From positions 1-50,798 of the forward strand of contig JAZRDT010000100.1 of the NCBI GenBank assembly GCA_045660385.1: 50,798 nucleotides of DNA. Reading direction: 5' to 3'. The translations under genes and the position numbers were made by a program. This document shows positions 42,694-49,807 of the stretch, one piece after another. How positions within the stretch are numbered: the stretch's first letter is position 1; each line of letters starts with the position of its first letter. Under the pieces are notes generated by a model, which made no database searches, was not told where the DNA came from, and worked only from the letters and a program-made list of their open reading frames with translations. This stretch comes from UBA1189 sp045660385. GTDB lineage: Bacteria > Bacteroidota > Bacteroidia > Bacteroidales > Bacteroidaceae.

Positions 42694-43995
42694 ATGAATA
42701 CATTACAAAAACTCTTCGGCTTCGACCCGAAACAAACGACCATCCGCACCGAGGTGCTGGCAGGTATCACCACCTTCCTCACCATGTCGTACATCCTTGC
42801 CGTGAACCCCGCCATGTTCAGTCAGCTTGATGGTATGCCTGGAGGGGCCGTGTTCACGGCTACCGCTTTGGCAGCCATTGTCGGCACATTGGCTATGGCC
42901 TTCATCGGTAAGCTACCCTTTGGCTTGGCTCCCGGTATGGGACTCAACGCCTTCTTCGTGTTCTCCGTGTGTATGGGCATGGGCTACTCGTGGCAGTTTG
43001 CGCTCACGGCCATCTTCATCGAGGGTATCCTGTTTATCATCATGACCATCACCAACATCCGTGAGGCTATCGTCAATGCCATCCCGCGCAGTCTGCGCAA
43101 CGCCATCGGTGCAGGTATCGGTCTGTTCATCGCCTTCATCGGTATGCAGAATGCAGGCATCATCGTCAATAGCGATGCCACCCTCGTGGCGCTGGGCGAG
43201 ATTACCAAGGGGTCGGCCCTGCTGGCTATTATCGGTCTCGTCATCACGGGCGTGCTCTATGTGAGGAATGTGCGTGGCGCCATGCTTATCGGTATCCTTG
43301 CCACCACCCTCATCGGTATCCCTATGGGTATCACCGAGTTCAAGGGTGTGGTGTCTGCTCCCGAGTCCATTGCTCCCATCTTCTGCAAGTTTGAGTGGAG
43401 CCACATCTGGTCGCTCGATATGTTCGTGGTGGTGTTCACCTTCCTCTTCATCGACCTGTTCGACACGATGGGTACACTCATCGGCGTATGCACCAAGGCC
43501 GATATGATGGACCAGAAGACGGGCCGCATCCCCCGCTTGAAGCAGGCCTTCTTGGCCGATGCCATTGCCACCACCGTAGGCGCGGTACTCGGCACCTCTA
43601 CCACGACCACCTATGTGGAGAGTGCCGCCGGTGTTGCTCAGGGCGGTCGCTCAGGCCTCACCGCACTGGTGGTTGCCTGCTGCTTTGTTGTCACCCTGTT
43701 CCTTTCTCCCTTGTTCCTCTCCATCCCCTCGGCCGCTACGGCTCCCGTGCTCATCCTTGTGGGCCTGCTCATGATTGAGCCTGTCACCAAGATTGATTTT
43801 GTCAACTTCACGGAGTCCATCCCCGCCTTCATCTGCATCATCATGATGCCCTTGGCCTACTCCGTTTCTGACGGTATTCTCACGGGTATGATATTCTATG
43901 TGGCTATCAACATGGCGAGCGGCAAGCTCAAGCGAGTCACCCCCACGATGTTCATCTTGGCTGTACTGTTCATCTTGAAGTACATCTTCTTCTAA
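42694..43995 (+). CDS. NCS2 (AzgA-type) purine permease
   Basis: 433 residues, about 12-14 membrane segments. The opening 'IRTEVLAGITTFLTMSYILAVNP' followed by 'KLPFGLAPGMGLNAFFVFSVCMGMGYSW' and 'SLRNAIGAGIGLFIAFIGMQNAGII' are hallmarks of the AzgA subfamily, proton symporters of adenine, guanine and hypoxanthine. 'FIDLFDTMGTLIGV' and 'GTSTTTTYVESAAGVAQGGRSGLTA' complete the signature. Ends at a strong terminator. Specific base preference is not readable. Confidence 0.93.
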   Translation: MNTLQKLFGFDPKQTTIRTEVLAGITTFLTMSYILAVNPAMFSQLDGMPGGAVFTATALAAIVGTLAMAFIGKLPFGLAPGMGLNAFFVFSVCMGMGYSWQFALTAIFIEGILFIIMTITNIREAIVNAIPRSLRNAIGAGIGLFIAFIGMQNAGIIVNSDATLVALGEITKGSALLAIIGLVITGVLYVRNVRGAMLIGILATTLIGIPMGITEFKGVVSAPESIAPIFCKFEWSHIWSLDMFVVVFTFLFIDLFDTMGTLIGVCTKADMMDQKTGRIPRLKQAFLADAIATTVGAVLGTSTTTTYVESAAGVAQGGRSGLTALVVACCFVVTLFLSPLFLSIPSAATAPVLILVGLLMIEPVTKIDFVNFTESIPAFICIIMMPLAYSVSDGILTGMIFYVAINMASGKLKRVTPTMFILAVLFILKYIFF

Positions 43996-44020
43996 AGAAT
44001 CGTAGTATACCATACATCAT

Positions 44021-44064
44021 AAGCGGGCGACATTCACGTTCATAGAACGAAATGTCGCCCGCTT
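44021..44064 (+). terminator. Terminator of the purine permease gene
   Basis: 14-bp arms AAGCGGGCGACATT / AATGTCGCCCGCTT with an inner CGTTC/GAACG stem, then TTTGTTAG. Confidence 0.85.
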
Positions 44065-44132
44065 TGTTAGTATGTTTGTATATATGATTGTTTTTTATTG
44101 GCACTTAGTGTGTCGTATTGTTGAAAAATTCG

Positions 44133-44140
44133 TAACTTTG
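44133..44140 (+). promoter_or_regulatory. -7 box abutting the rlmN start codon
   Basis: TAACTTTG ends 4 bp before the ATG at 44145. Predicts leaderless transcription; the -33 element is not clear. Confidence 0.5.
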
Positions 44141-44144
44141 TGCT

Positions 44145-45164
44145 ATGAAGACAAAATTGTTGGGTATGGACCTCGCCGAATTGCAGGCAGTGGTGGCCGA
44201 GCACGGCATGCCACGCTTTGCTGCGCGGCAGATTATGGAATGGGTGTATGTGCGCCGCGTACGTCAGATAGCTGATATGACCAACCTCTCGCTCAAGCAT
44301 CGCGAACTATTGGCCCAGCATTACGAGGTGGGGTTCGAGGACCCCGTAGAAGCCATGCACTCGAAGGATGGCACCATCAAGTACCTGTTCAAGATTCGTG
44401 AAGGACAATTTGTGGAAGCCGTCTACATCCCCGATGACGACCGTGCCACGCTGTGCGTGTCGTCGCAGGTGGGTTGCAAGATGCATTGCGCTTTCTGCAT
44501 GACCGGCCGCCAAGGCTTCAGTGCACACCTCACCGCGGGCGAGATACTCAACCAGTTCTATTCCATCCCCGAGAGCGCTTCGCTTACCAATGTGGTGATG
44601 ATGGGTATGGGCGAACCGCTCGACAACACCGATGAGGTGCTCAAGGCGTTGCGTCTGCTCACCGATGCCGGAACCTTGGCATGGAGCCCCCGCCGCATCA
44701 CCCTCTCCACCGTTGGTGTCAAGGGAAACCTCAAGCGCTTCCTCGATGAGAGCGATTGTCATCTGGCTATTAGTCTGCACGCCCCCACGCCCCAGTTGCG
44801 CTCCGAGCTCATGCCTGCTGAGCGCATCTATTCGGTGACGGAGATGGTAGAGTTGCTCAAGGGCTACGATTTCAGTGGTCAGCGCCGCCTCTCGTTCGAG
44901 TATATCCTCTTCGATGGCGTCAACGACACCATGGCCGATGCCCGCAAACTCGTGCGCCTGCTCGACGGACTCCAATGTCGCATCAACCTCATCCGCTTCC
45001 ATGCCATCCCCGACTCGGAACTTGATGGCGTACCCATGGAGCGCATGGTGGCCTTCCGTGACTACCTTACCCGCCACGGCTTGTTTACCACCATCCGTGC
45101 ATCGCGAGGCGAAGATATCTATGCTGCGTGCGGAATGTTGTCCACGAAGAAACTGAAAAGCTAA
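44145..45164 (+). CDS. rlmN: 23S rRNA (adenine2503-C2) methyltransferase (radical SAM)
   Basis: 339 residues. Methylates C2 of A2503 in 23S rRNA, and of A37 in some tRNAs. The radical SAM cluster motif CxxxCxxC is in 'GCKMHCAFCMTGRQGF'; an N-terminal accessory domain precedes it ('ELQAVVAEHGMPRFAARQIMEWVYVRRV'). 'VVMMGMGEPLDNTDEVLKAL' is the family GEPL block, and the late Cys in 'EDIYAACGML' is the methyl-carrying residue. It is not Cfr by context and is a housekeeping copy. Confidence 0.97.
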   Translation: MKTKLLGMDLAELQAVVAEHGMPRFAARQIMEWVYVRRVRQIADMTNLSLKHRELLAQHYEVGFEDPVEAMHSKDGTIKYLFKIREGQFVEAVYIPDDDRATLCVSSQVGCKMHCAFCMTGRQGFSAHLTAGEILNQFYSIPESASLTNVVMMGMGEPLDNTDEVLKALRLLTDAGTLAWSPRRITLSTVGVKGNLKRFLDESDCHLAISLHAPTPQLRSELMPAERIYSVTEMVELLKGYDFSGQRRLSFEYILFDGVNDTMADARKLVRLLDGLQCRINLIRFHAIPDSELDGVPMERMVAFRDYLTRHGLFTTIRASRGEDIYAACGMLSTKKLKS

Positions 45165-45167
45165 ATA

Positions 45168-45350
45168 ATGGTTAATGGTTATAGGTTAAAGATTATAGGT
45201 TATAGGTTAAAGGTTAAAGGTTAAAGGTTATAGGTTATAGGTTGAAGGTTATAGGTTAACCATTCGGCAAACGAAATTGAAAATTAGCCAGCCGGAAGGC
45301 ACGCTGTTGACCGTAGACCATAGACCGTTGACCGTTGAACGTTGACAAAA
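45168..45350. repeat. Heptameric tandem repeats between rlmN and DUF4837
   Basis: 45168-45260 has about a dozen degenerate GGTTA(A/T)A units in phase; 45305-45346 has GTTGACC/GTAGACC/GTTGAAC units. Between them is 'gccagccggaaggcacg'. No gene. Confidence 0.65.
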
Positions 45351-45381
45351 AAGAGCCACTAAACAACAATACAATACAACG

Positions 45382-46524
45382 ATGAAAAGAATATTTACAT
45401 ATACCGTTGCTTGCCTTATGACCCTGTGCATAGCAGGCTGTAGTAACAAGGAGAGTGCTCCGCAGAGCAAGAGTGACACCACCACCACTGCACCGAAGAG
45501 CAGTAAGAAGAGCAAGCCCGCTACCCCGAAGAAGAACAAGAAGAGCCTGCTCCTGCCCAATGCCAGCGGTTTGCCCTACGAGATGCTCGTGGTGATGCCC
45601 GACGACCAGTGGGAGCGCCCCTTGGGCCGTGCCGTGTATGGGGTACTCGATACCGACGTGCCCGGTCTGCCCCAATCGGAGCGTTCGTTCCGCATCTCGC
45701 GCGTTGATCCCAGCGCCTTCAATAGCAACATGTTCCGCATCATGCGCAACGTCATCAAGGTCGATATTCAGAATATTTACACCCAACCCAAGTTTAAGTT
45801 TGCCCGCAACGTGCATTCCTATCCTCAGATGGTGATGACCCTTCAGGCCCCCGACGAGGCCAGCTTGGCCGAATATGTGGAGAAGAATGCGCAGTCTATC
45901 ATCGACTTCTTCACCAAAGCCGAGATGAACCGCGAGATCGAGAATCTGCGCGAGAAGCACAACCCCGAGGTGTCGCGCCTGGCGGGTGAGATACTCGACG
46001 TCGACGTATGGGTACCCTGGGAGGTCAACAAGTTCAAGAAGGGCAAGGATTTTCTTTGGGCCTCTACCAATACCGGCAAGAAAGACATGAGCATTGTGCT
46101 CTATTCATACCCCTATACCGATACCAACACCTTCACGCTCGAGTACTTCCTCAATAAGCGCGACTCGGTGATGAAGGTCAACATCCCCGGAGGTCCCGAG
46201 GGCAGCTACATGAGCACCCAGCGCGACTTCGTATATGTGGAGGATGCCACCGTGCATGGCCAGTATGCCCAGGTGGCGCGCGGATTGTGGCGTGTCAAGG
46301 GCGACCGCATGGGAGGCCCCTTCGTGTCGCACTCACGTGTCGACGAGGTCAATGGTCGTGTTGTAGTGGCCGAGGCCTTCATCTATGCCCCAGAGTCACT
46401 CAAGCGCGACCTCATGCGTCGCATGGAGGCAGCACTCTACACCCTGCAACTCCCCTCCGAGAAGGAGGTCAACAGTCTCTCATACAGCCTCGAGGAGATT
46501 GTGGTTGAACCCGAAATGAAATAA
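45382..46524 (+). CDS. DUF4837 lipoprotein
   Basis: 380 residues. Lipobox IAGC (Cys20), a low-complexity S/T/K/P linker (about 25-57), then the DUF4837 body: 'LPYEMLVVMPDDQWERPLG', 'VLDTDVPGLPQSERSFRISRVD', 'VWVPWEVNKFKKGKDFLWAS', 'RGLWRVKGDRMGGPFVSHSRVDE'. A Bacteroidetes family of unknown role. It is 23 bp upstream of pdxA and downstream of rlmN in the same direction. Confidence 0.88.
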   Translation: MKRIFTYTVACLMTLCIAGCSNKESAPQSKSDTTTTAPKSSKKSKPATPKKNKKSLLLPNASGLPYEMLVVMPDDQWERPLGRAVYGVLDTDVPGLPQSERSFRISRVDPSAFNSNMFRIMRNVIKVDIQNIYTQPKFKFARNVHSYPQMVMTLQAPDEASLAEYVEKNAQSIIDFFTKAEMNREIENLREKHNPEVSRLAGEILDVDVWVPWEVNKFKKGKDFLWASTNTGKKDMSIVLYSYPYTDTNTFTLEYFLNKRDSVMKVNIPGGPEGSYMSTQRDFVYVEDATVHGQYAQVARGLWRVKGDRMGGPFVSHSRVDEVNGRVVVAEAFIYAPESLKRDLMRRMEAALYTLQLPSEKEVNSLSYSLEEIVVEPEMK

Positions 46525-46547
46525 CCCCTTATAATATCAATACACGA

Positions 46548-47627
46548 ATGGAAAATAAAAGACTTAGAATAGGCATCACCCAAGGAGATATCAATGGCGT
46601 AGGTTACGAAGTGATACTGAAGACCTTCGACAATCCCGCTATGCTTGAGTTGTGCACCCCCATTATCTATGGTTCGCCCAAGGTTATCACCTACCACCGC
46701 AAGGCGTTGGGCATGGATACCACATTCTCCATCATCAACTCGGCCTCGGAGGCCTCGAATGGCCGCATCAATGTAGTCAACTGCAACGACGATGAGGTCA
46801 AAGTAGAACTTGGCAAGCCTTCGCGCGAGGCAGGCAAGGCCGCTTTCGAAGCGTTGGAGATGGCCATGATGGAATACAAGGAGGGCCTCTACGATGTACT
46901 CGTTACTGCCCCTATCCATAAGGAAATGATACAGTCCGAAGCTTTCGCCTTCCCCGGCCACACCGAGTACATCGAACAGTCGGTAGGCGAGGGAGCCAAG
47001 GCGCTTATGATACTTGCCAGCGAGCAGTTGCGCGTGGCTCTTGTCACCACCCACCTGCCCATCGCCAAGGTTGCGTCTACCCTCACTCCCGAGTTCATCG
47101 GTGAGAAGATCCAGCTCTTCGATGCCTCGCTCAAGACCGACTACGGCATCAACTCGCCCCGCATTGCCGTGCTTGCCCTCAATCCCCATGCTGGCGATGG
47201 TGGTGTCATCGGCAACGAGGAGGACACCATCATCACCCCTGCCATCAAGTCTATGCGTGAGCAGGGCATCCTCTGCTACGGCCCCTTCCCCGCTGATGGC
47301 TTCTTCGGCAATGGCACCTACAACCGTTTCGATGGAGTGCTTGCCATGTATCATGATCAGGGTCTCATCCCCTTCAAGACCCTCTCTATGGGCGAGGGCG
47401 TCAACTTCACTGCAGGTCTGCCCCTCGTGCGCACATCGCCCGACCACGGCACTGCACTCGACATTGCCGGTAAGGGTGAAGCGTCCGAGAGCTCGTTCCG
47501 CCAAGCCGTGTACATGGCCATTGATATCCACCGCAACCGCCAACGCGATGCCGAGGCTCGTCGCAATCCCTTGCGCAAACTCTATTTCGAAAAGCGCGAC
47601 GATAGCGACCGCCTGAAACTCGACTAA
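46548..47627 (+). CDS. pdxA: 4-hydroxythreonine-4-phosphate dehydrogenase
   Basis: 359 residues. Oxidises 4-phosphohydroxy-threonine in the DXP-dependent pyridoxal phosphate pathway. Landmarks: 'RIGITQGDINGVGYEVILKTF' (cofactor side), 'VTAPIHKEMIQ', FPGHTEYIEQ (metal/substrate site), 'LNPHAGDGGVIGNEE', 'DGFFGNGTYNRFDGVLAMYHDQGLIPFK' and 'VRTSPDHGTALDIAGKGEA'. His and Asp ligands are present. Ends at the terminator 47646-47675. Confidence 0.96.
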   Translation: MENKRLRIGITQGDINGVGYEVILKTFDNPAMLELCTPIIYGSPKVITYHRKALGMDTTFSIINSASEASNGRINVVNCNDDEVKVELGKPSREAGKAAFEALEMAMMEYKEGLYDVLVTAPIHKEMIQSEAFAFPGHTEYIEQSVGEGAKALMILASEQLRVALVTTHLPIAKVASTLTPEFIGEKIQLFDASLKTDYGINSPRIAVLALNPHAGDGGVIGNEEDTIITPAIKSMREQGILCYGPFPADGFFGNGTYNRFDGVLAMYHDQGLIPFKTLSMGEGVNFTAGLPLVRTSPDHGTALDIAGKGEASESSFRQAVYMAIDIHRNRQRDAEARRNPLRKLYFEKRDDSDRLKLD

Positions 47628-47645
47628 CGAAACCTTATATAAGTG

Positions 47646-47675
47646 AAGCAGGGAATGCGATTGCATTCCCTGCTT
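47646..47675 (+). terminator. Terminator of pdxA
   Basis: AAGCAGGGAATGC / GCATTCCCTGCTT around GATT, then TTTGTTTG. Confidence 0.88.
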
Positions 47676-47763
47676 TGTTTGTGCGCGGCAGCAGAGAGGG
47701 TAGGGACCTGATTCAAGCGGAAACTCCAACGCTAACGATAACGCCGACTTCCAATATCGGCCA

Positions 47764-48237
47764 TCACGGAATCACCTGACACCTGAGGTCAGCGGGCACA
47801 TACGAGATATGTATCCATCTTCCATCACTCTCCCAGATGAGTTGCGTGAAGCGTATCTGCCCTTGTTGCTGCATCTGCTGAATGAGTTTGAACAGACGGC
47901 GATTAGCCCCCTCCCGTCCTCCCCCAAGGGGGAGGTATTCAGACATCGTGGAGCTTTTCTTCCCCCCTTGGGGGGATAAGAGGGGGGCCGTAATGTCCGC
48001 AGCACAACCTAGGATGTGGTGACTGTTCTTCACGCCACCCACCAGCGCATTCAGTTCCTTGCATCTATATCCGCTGCTCACTATGATGGGCTTTCCCCAC
48101 GCCTCGCGTATGGGATCGAGCAGTTGGTCTGCCAAAACGTGCAGCAGGTGGTAGGCGCACTTCGAAGGGCGATTGTCTATGCCCTCGCGCAGCGCCGTGG
48201 CGCTGCTTGTCAATTCATTTATAGAGAAATACTTCAT
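47764..48237 (-). CDS. Peptidase M15 family protein (D-Ala-D-Ala carboxypeptidase/endolysin-like) with in-frame insertion
   Basis: 157 residues. M15 metallopeptidase: 'KYFSINELTSSATALREGIDNRP', KPIIVSSGYRCKELNALVGG, the zinc motif SHHILGCAAD (SxHxxGxAxD, ligands H74 and D81) and the third ligand H143 in WIHISY. Residues about 84-111 (APLLSPQGGKK...PLGGGREG) have no place in the family and are encoded by a palindromic repeat (47906-47988); without it D81-ITA would join NRRLFKLI. Start MKYFSINEL at 48237 rather than 48321. Likely cleaves peptidoglycan peptides; whether active with the insertion is open. It belongs to the smalltalk/HU module. Confidence 0.85.
   Translation of the reverse strand: MKYFSINELTSSATALREGIDNRPSKCAYHLLHVLADQLLDPIREAWGKPIIVSSGYRCKELNALVGGVKNSHHILGCAADITAPLLSPQGGKKSSTMSEYLPLGGGREGANRRLFKLIQQMQQQGQIRFTQLIWESDGRWIHISYVPADLRCQVIP
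47906..47988. repeat. Palindromic repeat element inside the M15 gene
   Basis: 83 bp. It has two hairpins: CCTCCCCC-AA-GGGGGAGG (47918-47935) and CCCCCC-TT-GGGGGG (47962-47975). Outer ends GCCCCCTC and GAGGGGGGC are near-complementary, giving about 30-bp imperfect terminal inverted repeats around a 26-bp core. A single CTCCCC/GGGGAG copy lies at 23513-23527. Confidence 0.7.
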
Positions 48238-48263
48238 GGATTTTCTACTGATAATATTTGGAG

Positions 48264-48583
48264 ATAATATAGGAGTTGTCCAAGTCTCTAGGATTGTCCC
48301 CCTAGTTAGGGGGCGTAGCAAGGTCTATAGAGGGTTGGCTAAATGCCAAGCCGTACCGAGCGAGGGGAGTGCAGTGCTCTGCACGACGGAGGACCCGGTA
48401 GGGAGCGCAGCGGAGGGGGTATCTCTTACAGAAGTCGTACCACCTCCCCCTCTTCGAGGGGAATGGCCTTCGGCACTCCTTTATGCCGATAAACCGGCAG
48501 TCGTCGCTACCGACGCTATCATACCGCGTCGGCCTCCTAATCTAGGAGGAGAATTTAATAGACTTGGACAACAGCTATATTAT
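48264..48583. mobile_element. MITE-like element with 24-bp terminal inverted repeats
   Basis: 320 bp, non-coding. The left end ATAATATAGGAGTTGTCCAAGTCT (48264-48287) and the right end (48560-48583) are reverse complements at 22 of 24 positions. Each end carries an inner hairpin (CCCCCTA/TAGGGGG at 48298-48313; CTCCTA/TAGGAG near 48533-48550). No target duplication found, no transposase inside. It starts 27 bp upstream of the M15 start. Confidence 0.6.
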
Positions 48584-48599
48584 TACTTAATTTTTTTTA

Positions 48600-48739
48600 T
48601 TAAACCACAGATTTCACAGATTAGGCATATCGTTTCACTTATGCCTACCACCCGGCGGGCACATACGAGTGTTAACGATGTATGAAATCTGTGAAATCAG
48701 TTAAATCTGTTGACAGACAAAAACGAAATCTGTGGTTAA
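48600..48739. repeat. Inverted CAGATT repeats
   Basis: Inverted ends TTAAACCACAGATTTC (about 48599-48614) and GAAATCTGTGGTTAA (about 48725-48739), with an additional CAGATT-type copy at 48684-48712. The same 'ACCACAGATT' unit recurs inverted at 48923-48951, between smalltalk and HU. Confidence 0.55.
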
Positions 48740-48747
48740 ATTAAAAT

Positions 48748-48807
48748 TCAAGCGATTAAGGTGAGTGCGCCGCTGATGAGCAGCAGCGCACGGAGTAGTG
48801 GTCTCAT
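48748..48807 (-). CDS. Candidate 19-residue hydrophobic peptide
   Basis: ATG at 48805-48807, stop TGA at 48748-48750: MRPLLRALLLISGALTLIA. Basic start and hydrophobic body, like a minimal membrane peptide. It begins 3 bp after the smalltalk stop, suggesting translational coupling. It could be chance; no homologue is known to me. Confidence 0.4.
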   Translation of the reverse strand: MRPLLRALLLISGALTLIA

Positions 48808-48810
48808 GGC

Positions 48811-48903
48811 TTACATCGTGCAAGAGGCAATGCCTAAGGCACCAGCCAGGGCCGTGAGTACAGTGATTACAATTTTAAGGATGGTTTTCCAGTCGGTTTT
48901 CAT
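48811..48903 (-). CDS. Smalltalk protein
   Basis: 30 residues: a charged start (MKTDWKTILK), one hydrophobic segment (IVITVLTALAGALGIA) and a terminal SCTM with a lipobox-like Cys28. This fits the tiny 'smalltalk' family found in Bacteroidales beside HU-like genes and cell-wall amidases/peptidases. Function unknown. The start at 48903 is chosen over an upstream Met at 49005 because the family starts MK..W and the upstream part is repeat sequence. Downstream of the HU-like gene, upstream of the M15 peptidase. Confidence 0.85.
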   Translation of the reverse strand: MKTDWKTILKIVITVLTALAGALGIASCTM

Positions 48904-48922
48904 AGGATTTGAGTTTATCAAT

Positions 48923-48951
48923 CTGTTTAATCTGAGTAATCTGTGGTTGTT
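48923..48951. repeat. CAGATT-type repeat between smalltalk and HU
   Basis: Reads 'aatctgtttaatctgag' then 'taatctgtggtt', the inverse of the repeats at 48600-48739. The rest of 48904-49020 has no gene. Confidence 0.5.
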
Positions 48952-49020
48952 TATAAGGAGTTCAGGAGTCAACTCCCGAACTCCTATAAGAGTTTCGTTC
49001 CACATCGAGTGGCACAGAAA

Positions 49021-49437
49021 CTACTCCTTCACCTCGCTCACGAGACGGTTGAGCGAGAGTTTCGAAGCAATCTCCTTCTTCAGCGTTGCTTCGGGACGGA
49101 AGAGGATACGATGCCCCTTGATCATCGATGAGGGGATGAACTCCTTTGATTCCATGGTCTCGGCAGGGAAGCACTTGCTCTGCAGCGAGATCTGGAAACG
49201 GCCGAGATCCTCAAGCACCACCGCACGTCCGGCAAGCAGCGCCTTGGTGATGAAGGGCTTGATCACGGCGAGCACAGCCTGTGCGTCGGGCTTGGTCACG
49301 GTGGTGGCGAAGCTGATGTCTTCGGCAAGCTCTTCGAAGTCATAGTCGTTGGTCTTGATAGCACGGCATGAGTAGTAGTTCACGCCCTCGATACCCTTCG
49401 GGTTCTTACATTTCTTTACAGCATAGTTTACACTCAT
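49021..49437 (-). CDS. HU-family DNA-binding protein (Bacteroidales histone-like)
   Basis: 138 residues. Start MSVNYAVKKCKNPKGIEG is typical of the Bacteroidales HU-like class. 'ELAEDISFATTVTKPDAQAVLAVIKPFITKALLAGRAVVLEDLGRFQISL' corresponds to the HU dimerisation helices and the 'v.l.g.G.F....R' turn; a C-terminal extension ('FIPSSMIKGHRILFRPEATLKKEIASKL') follows. Likely binds DNA as a dimer. A promoter at 49645-49652 gives it a leader of about 200 nt beginning inside a palindrome. Confidence 0.88.
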   Translation of the reverse strand: MSVNYAVKKCKNPKGIEGVNYYSCRAIKTNDYDFEELAEDISFATTVTKPDAQAVLAVIKPFITKALLAGRAVVLEDLGRFQISLQSKCFPAETMESKEFIPSSMIKGHRILFRPEATLKKEIASKLSLNRLVSEVKE

Positions 49438-49454
49438 AATGTTTTTCTTTGTGG

Positions 49455-49601
49455 TCAACGGTCAACGGTCGACGGTCAACAGTCGCCTCCGGATGCAGAC
49501 GTTCATCGTCACACGTTCATCGTTGATCGGGTTAATAAATATTGTCAATGACATTGGCCGTCCCAGATGTTTAGTCTGTTGTCTGTTGACCGTTGTCTGT
49601 T
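49455..49601. repeat. GGTCAAC/GTTGACC heptamer repeats upstream of HU gene
   Basis: Four GGTCAAC-like units (about 49453-49480), then 'cctccggatgc', 'gttcatcgt' repeats, and GTCTGTT/GTTGACC units at 49575-49601. No gene. These lie in the predicted HU leader. Confidence 0.5.
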
Positions 49602-49602
49602 G

Positions 49603-49650
49603 ACTTTGTACTATAAATAAAGGGCCGGCCCTTTATTTATAGTACAAAGT
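49603..49650. repeat. 48-bp perfect palindrome at HU promoter
   Basis: Arms of 24 bp, beginning ACTTTGTACTATAAATAAAG and centred on GGGCC|GGCCC. It overlaps the minus-strand -7 box, so the predicted transcript would start with this hairpin. Confidence 0.8.
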
Positions 49651-49652
49651 TA
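49645..49652 (-). promoter_or_regulatory. -7 box of HU-smalltalk operon
   Basis: TAACTTTG on the minus strand. An additional TACCTTTG at 49694-49701 (minus) is a second candidate. Neither has a clear -33 partner. Confidence 0.5.
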
Positions 49653-49733
49653 CGACACGCATCACCCCCTGCAGTACCGCCGATGTGGGGCTGCAAAGGT
49701 AAAAAGCAAGAAGGGAATAATGAGGGAGAAAAA

Positions 49734-49765
49734 TTTGCTGGTCTCGTCGTTTTTTTGTATCTTTA
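49734..49765 (+). promoter_or_regulatory. Promoter of the DUF4248 gene
   Basis: TTTG (49734-49737), 20-bp spacer, TATCTTTA (49758-49765, last base off consensus), ATG 42 bp later. Confidence 0.55.
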
Positions 49766-49807
49766 TAGGGTAATAATCAATGTCTTAACCCTTAAATTAA
49801 GAATCCA

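Noticed and set aside
45168..45350. CRISPR-like repetitive block
   Set aside because: Units are 7 nt, degenerate and without unique spacers; no cas genes in the window.
46525..46547. Riboswitch or promoter between DUF4837 and pdxA
   Set aside because: Only 23 bp separate the genes; read as an operon.
48330..48480. Possible tRNA or other structured RNA gene inside the MITE-like element
   Set aside because: GC-rich with hairpins but no acceptor/anticodon arrangement or known RNA motif; the terminal inverted repeats explain it better.
49603..49650. Invertible promoter (phase-variable switch)
   Set aside because: A single continuous palindrome without two separated inverted repeats flanking a promoter; no invertase nearby.
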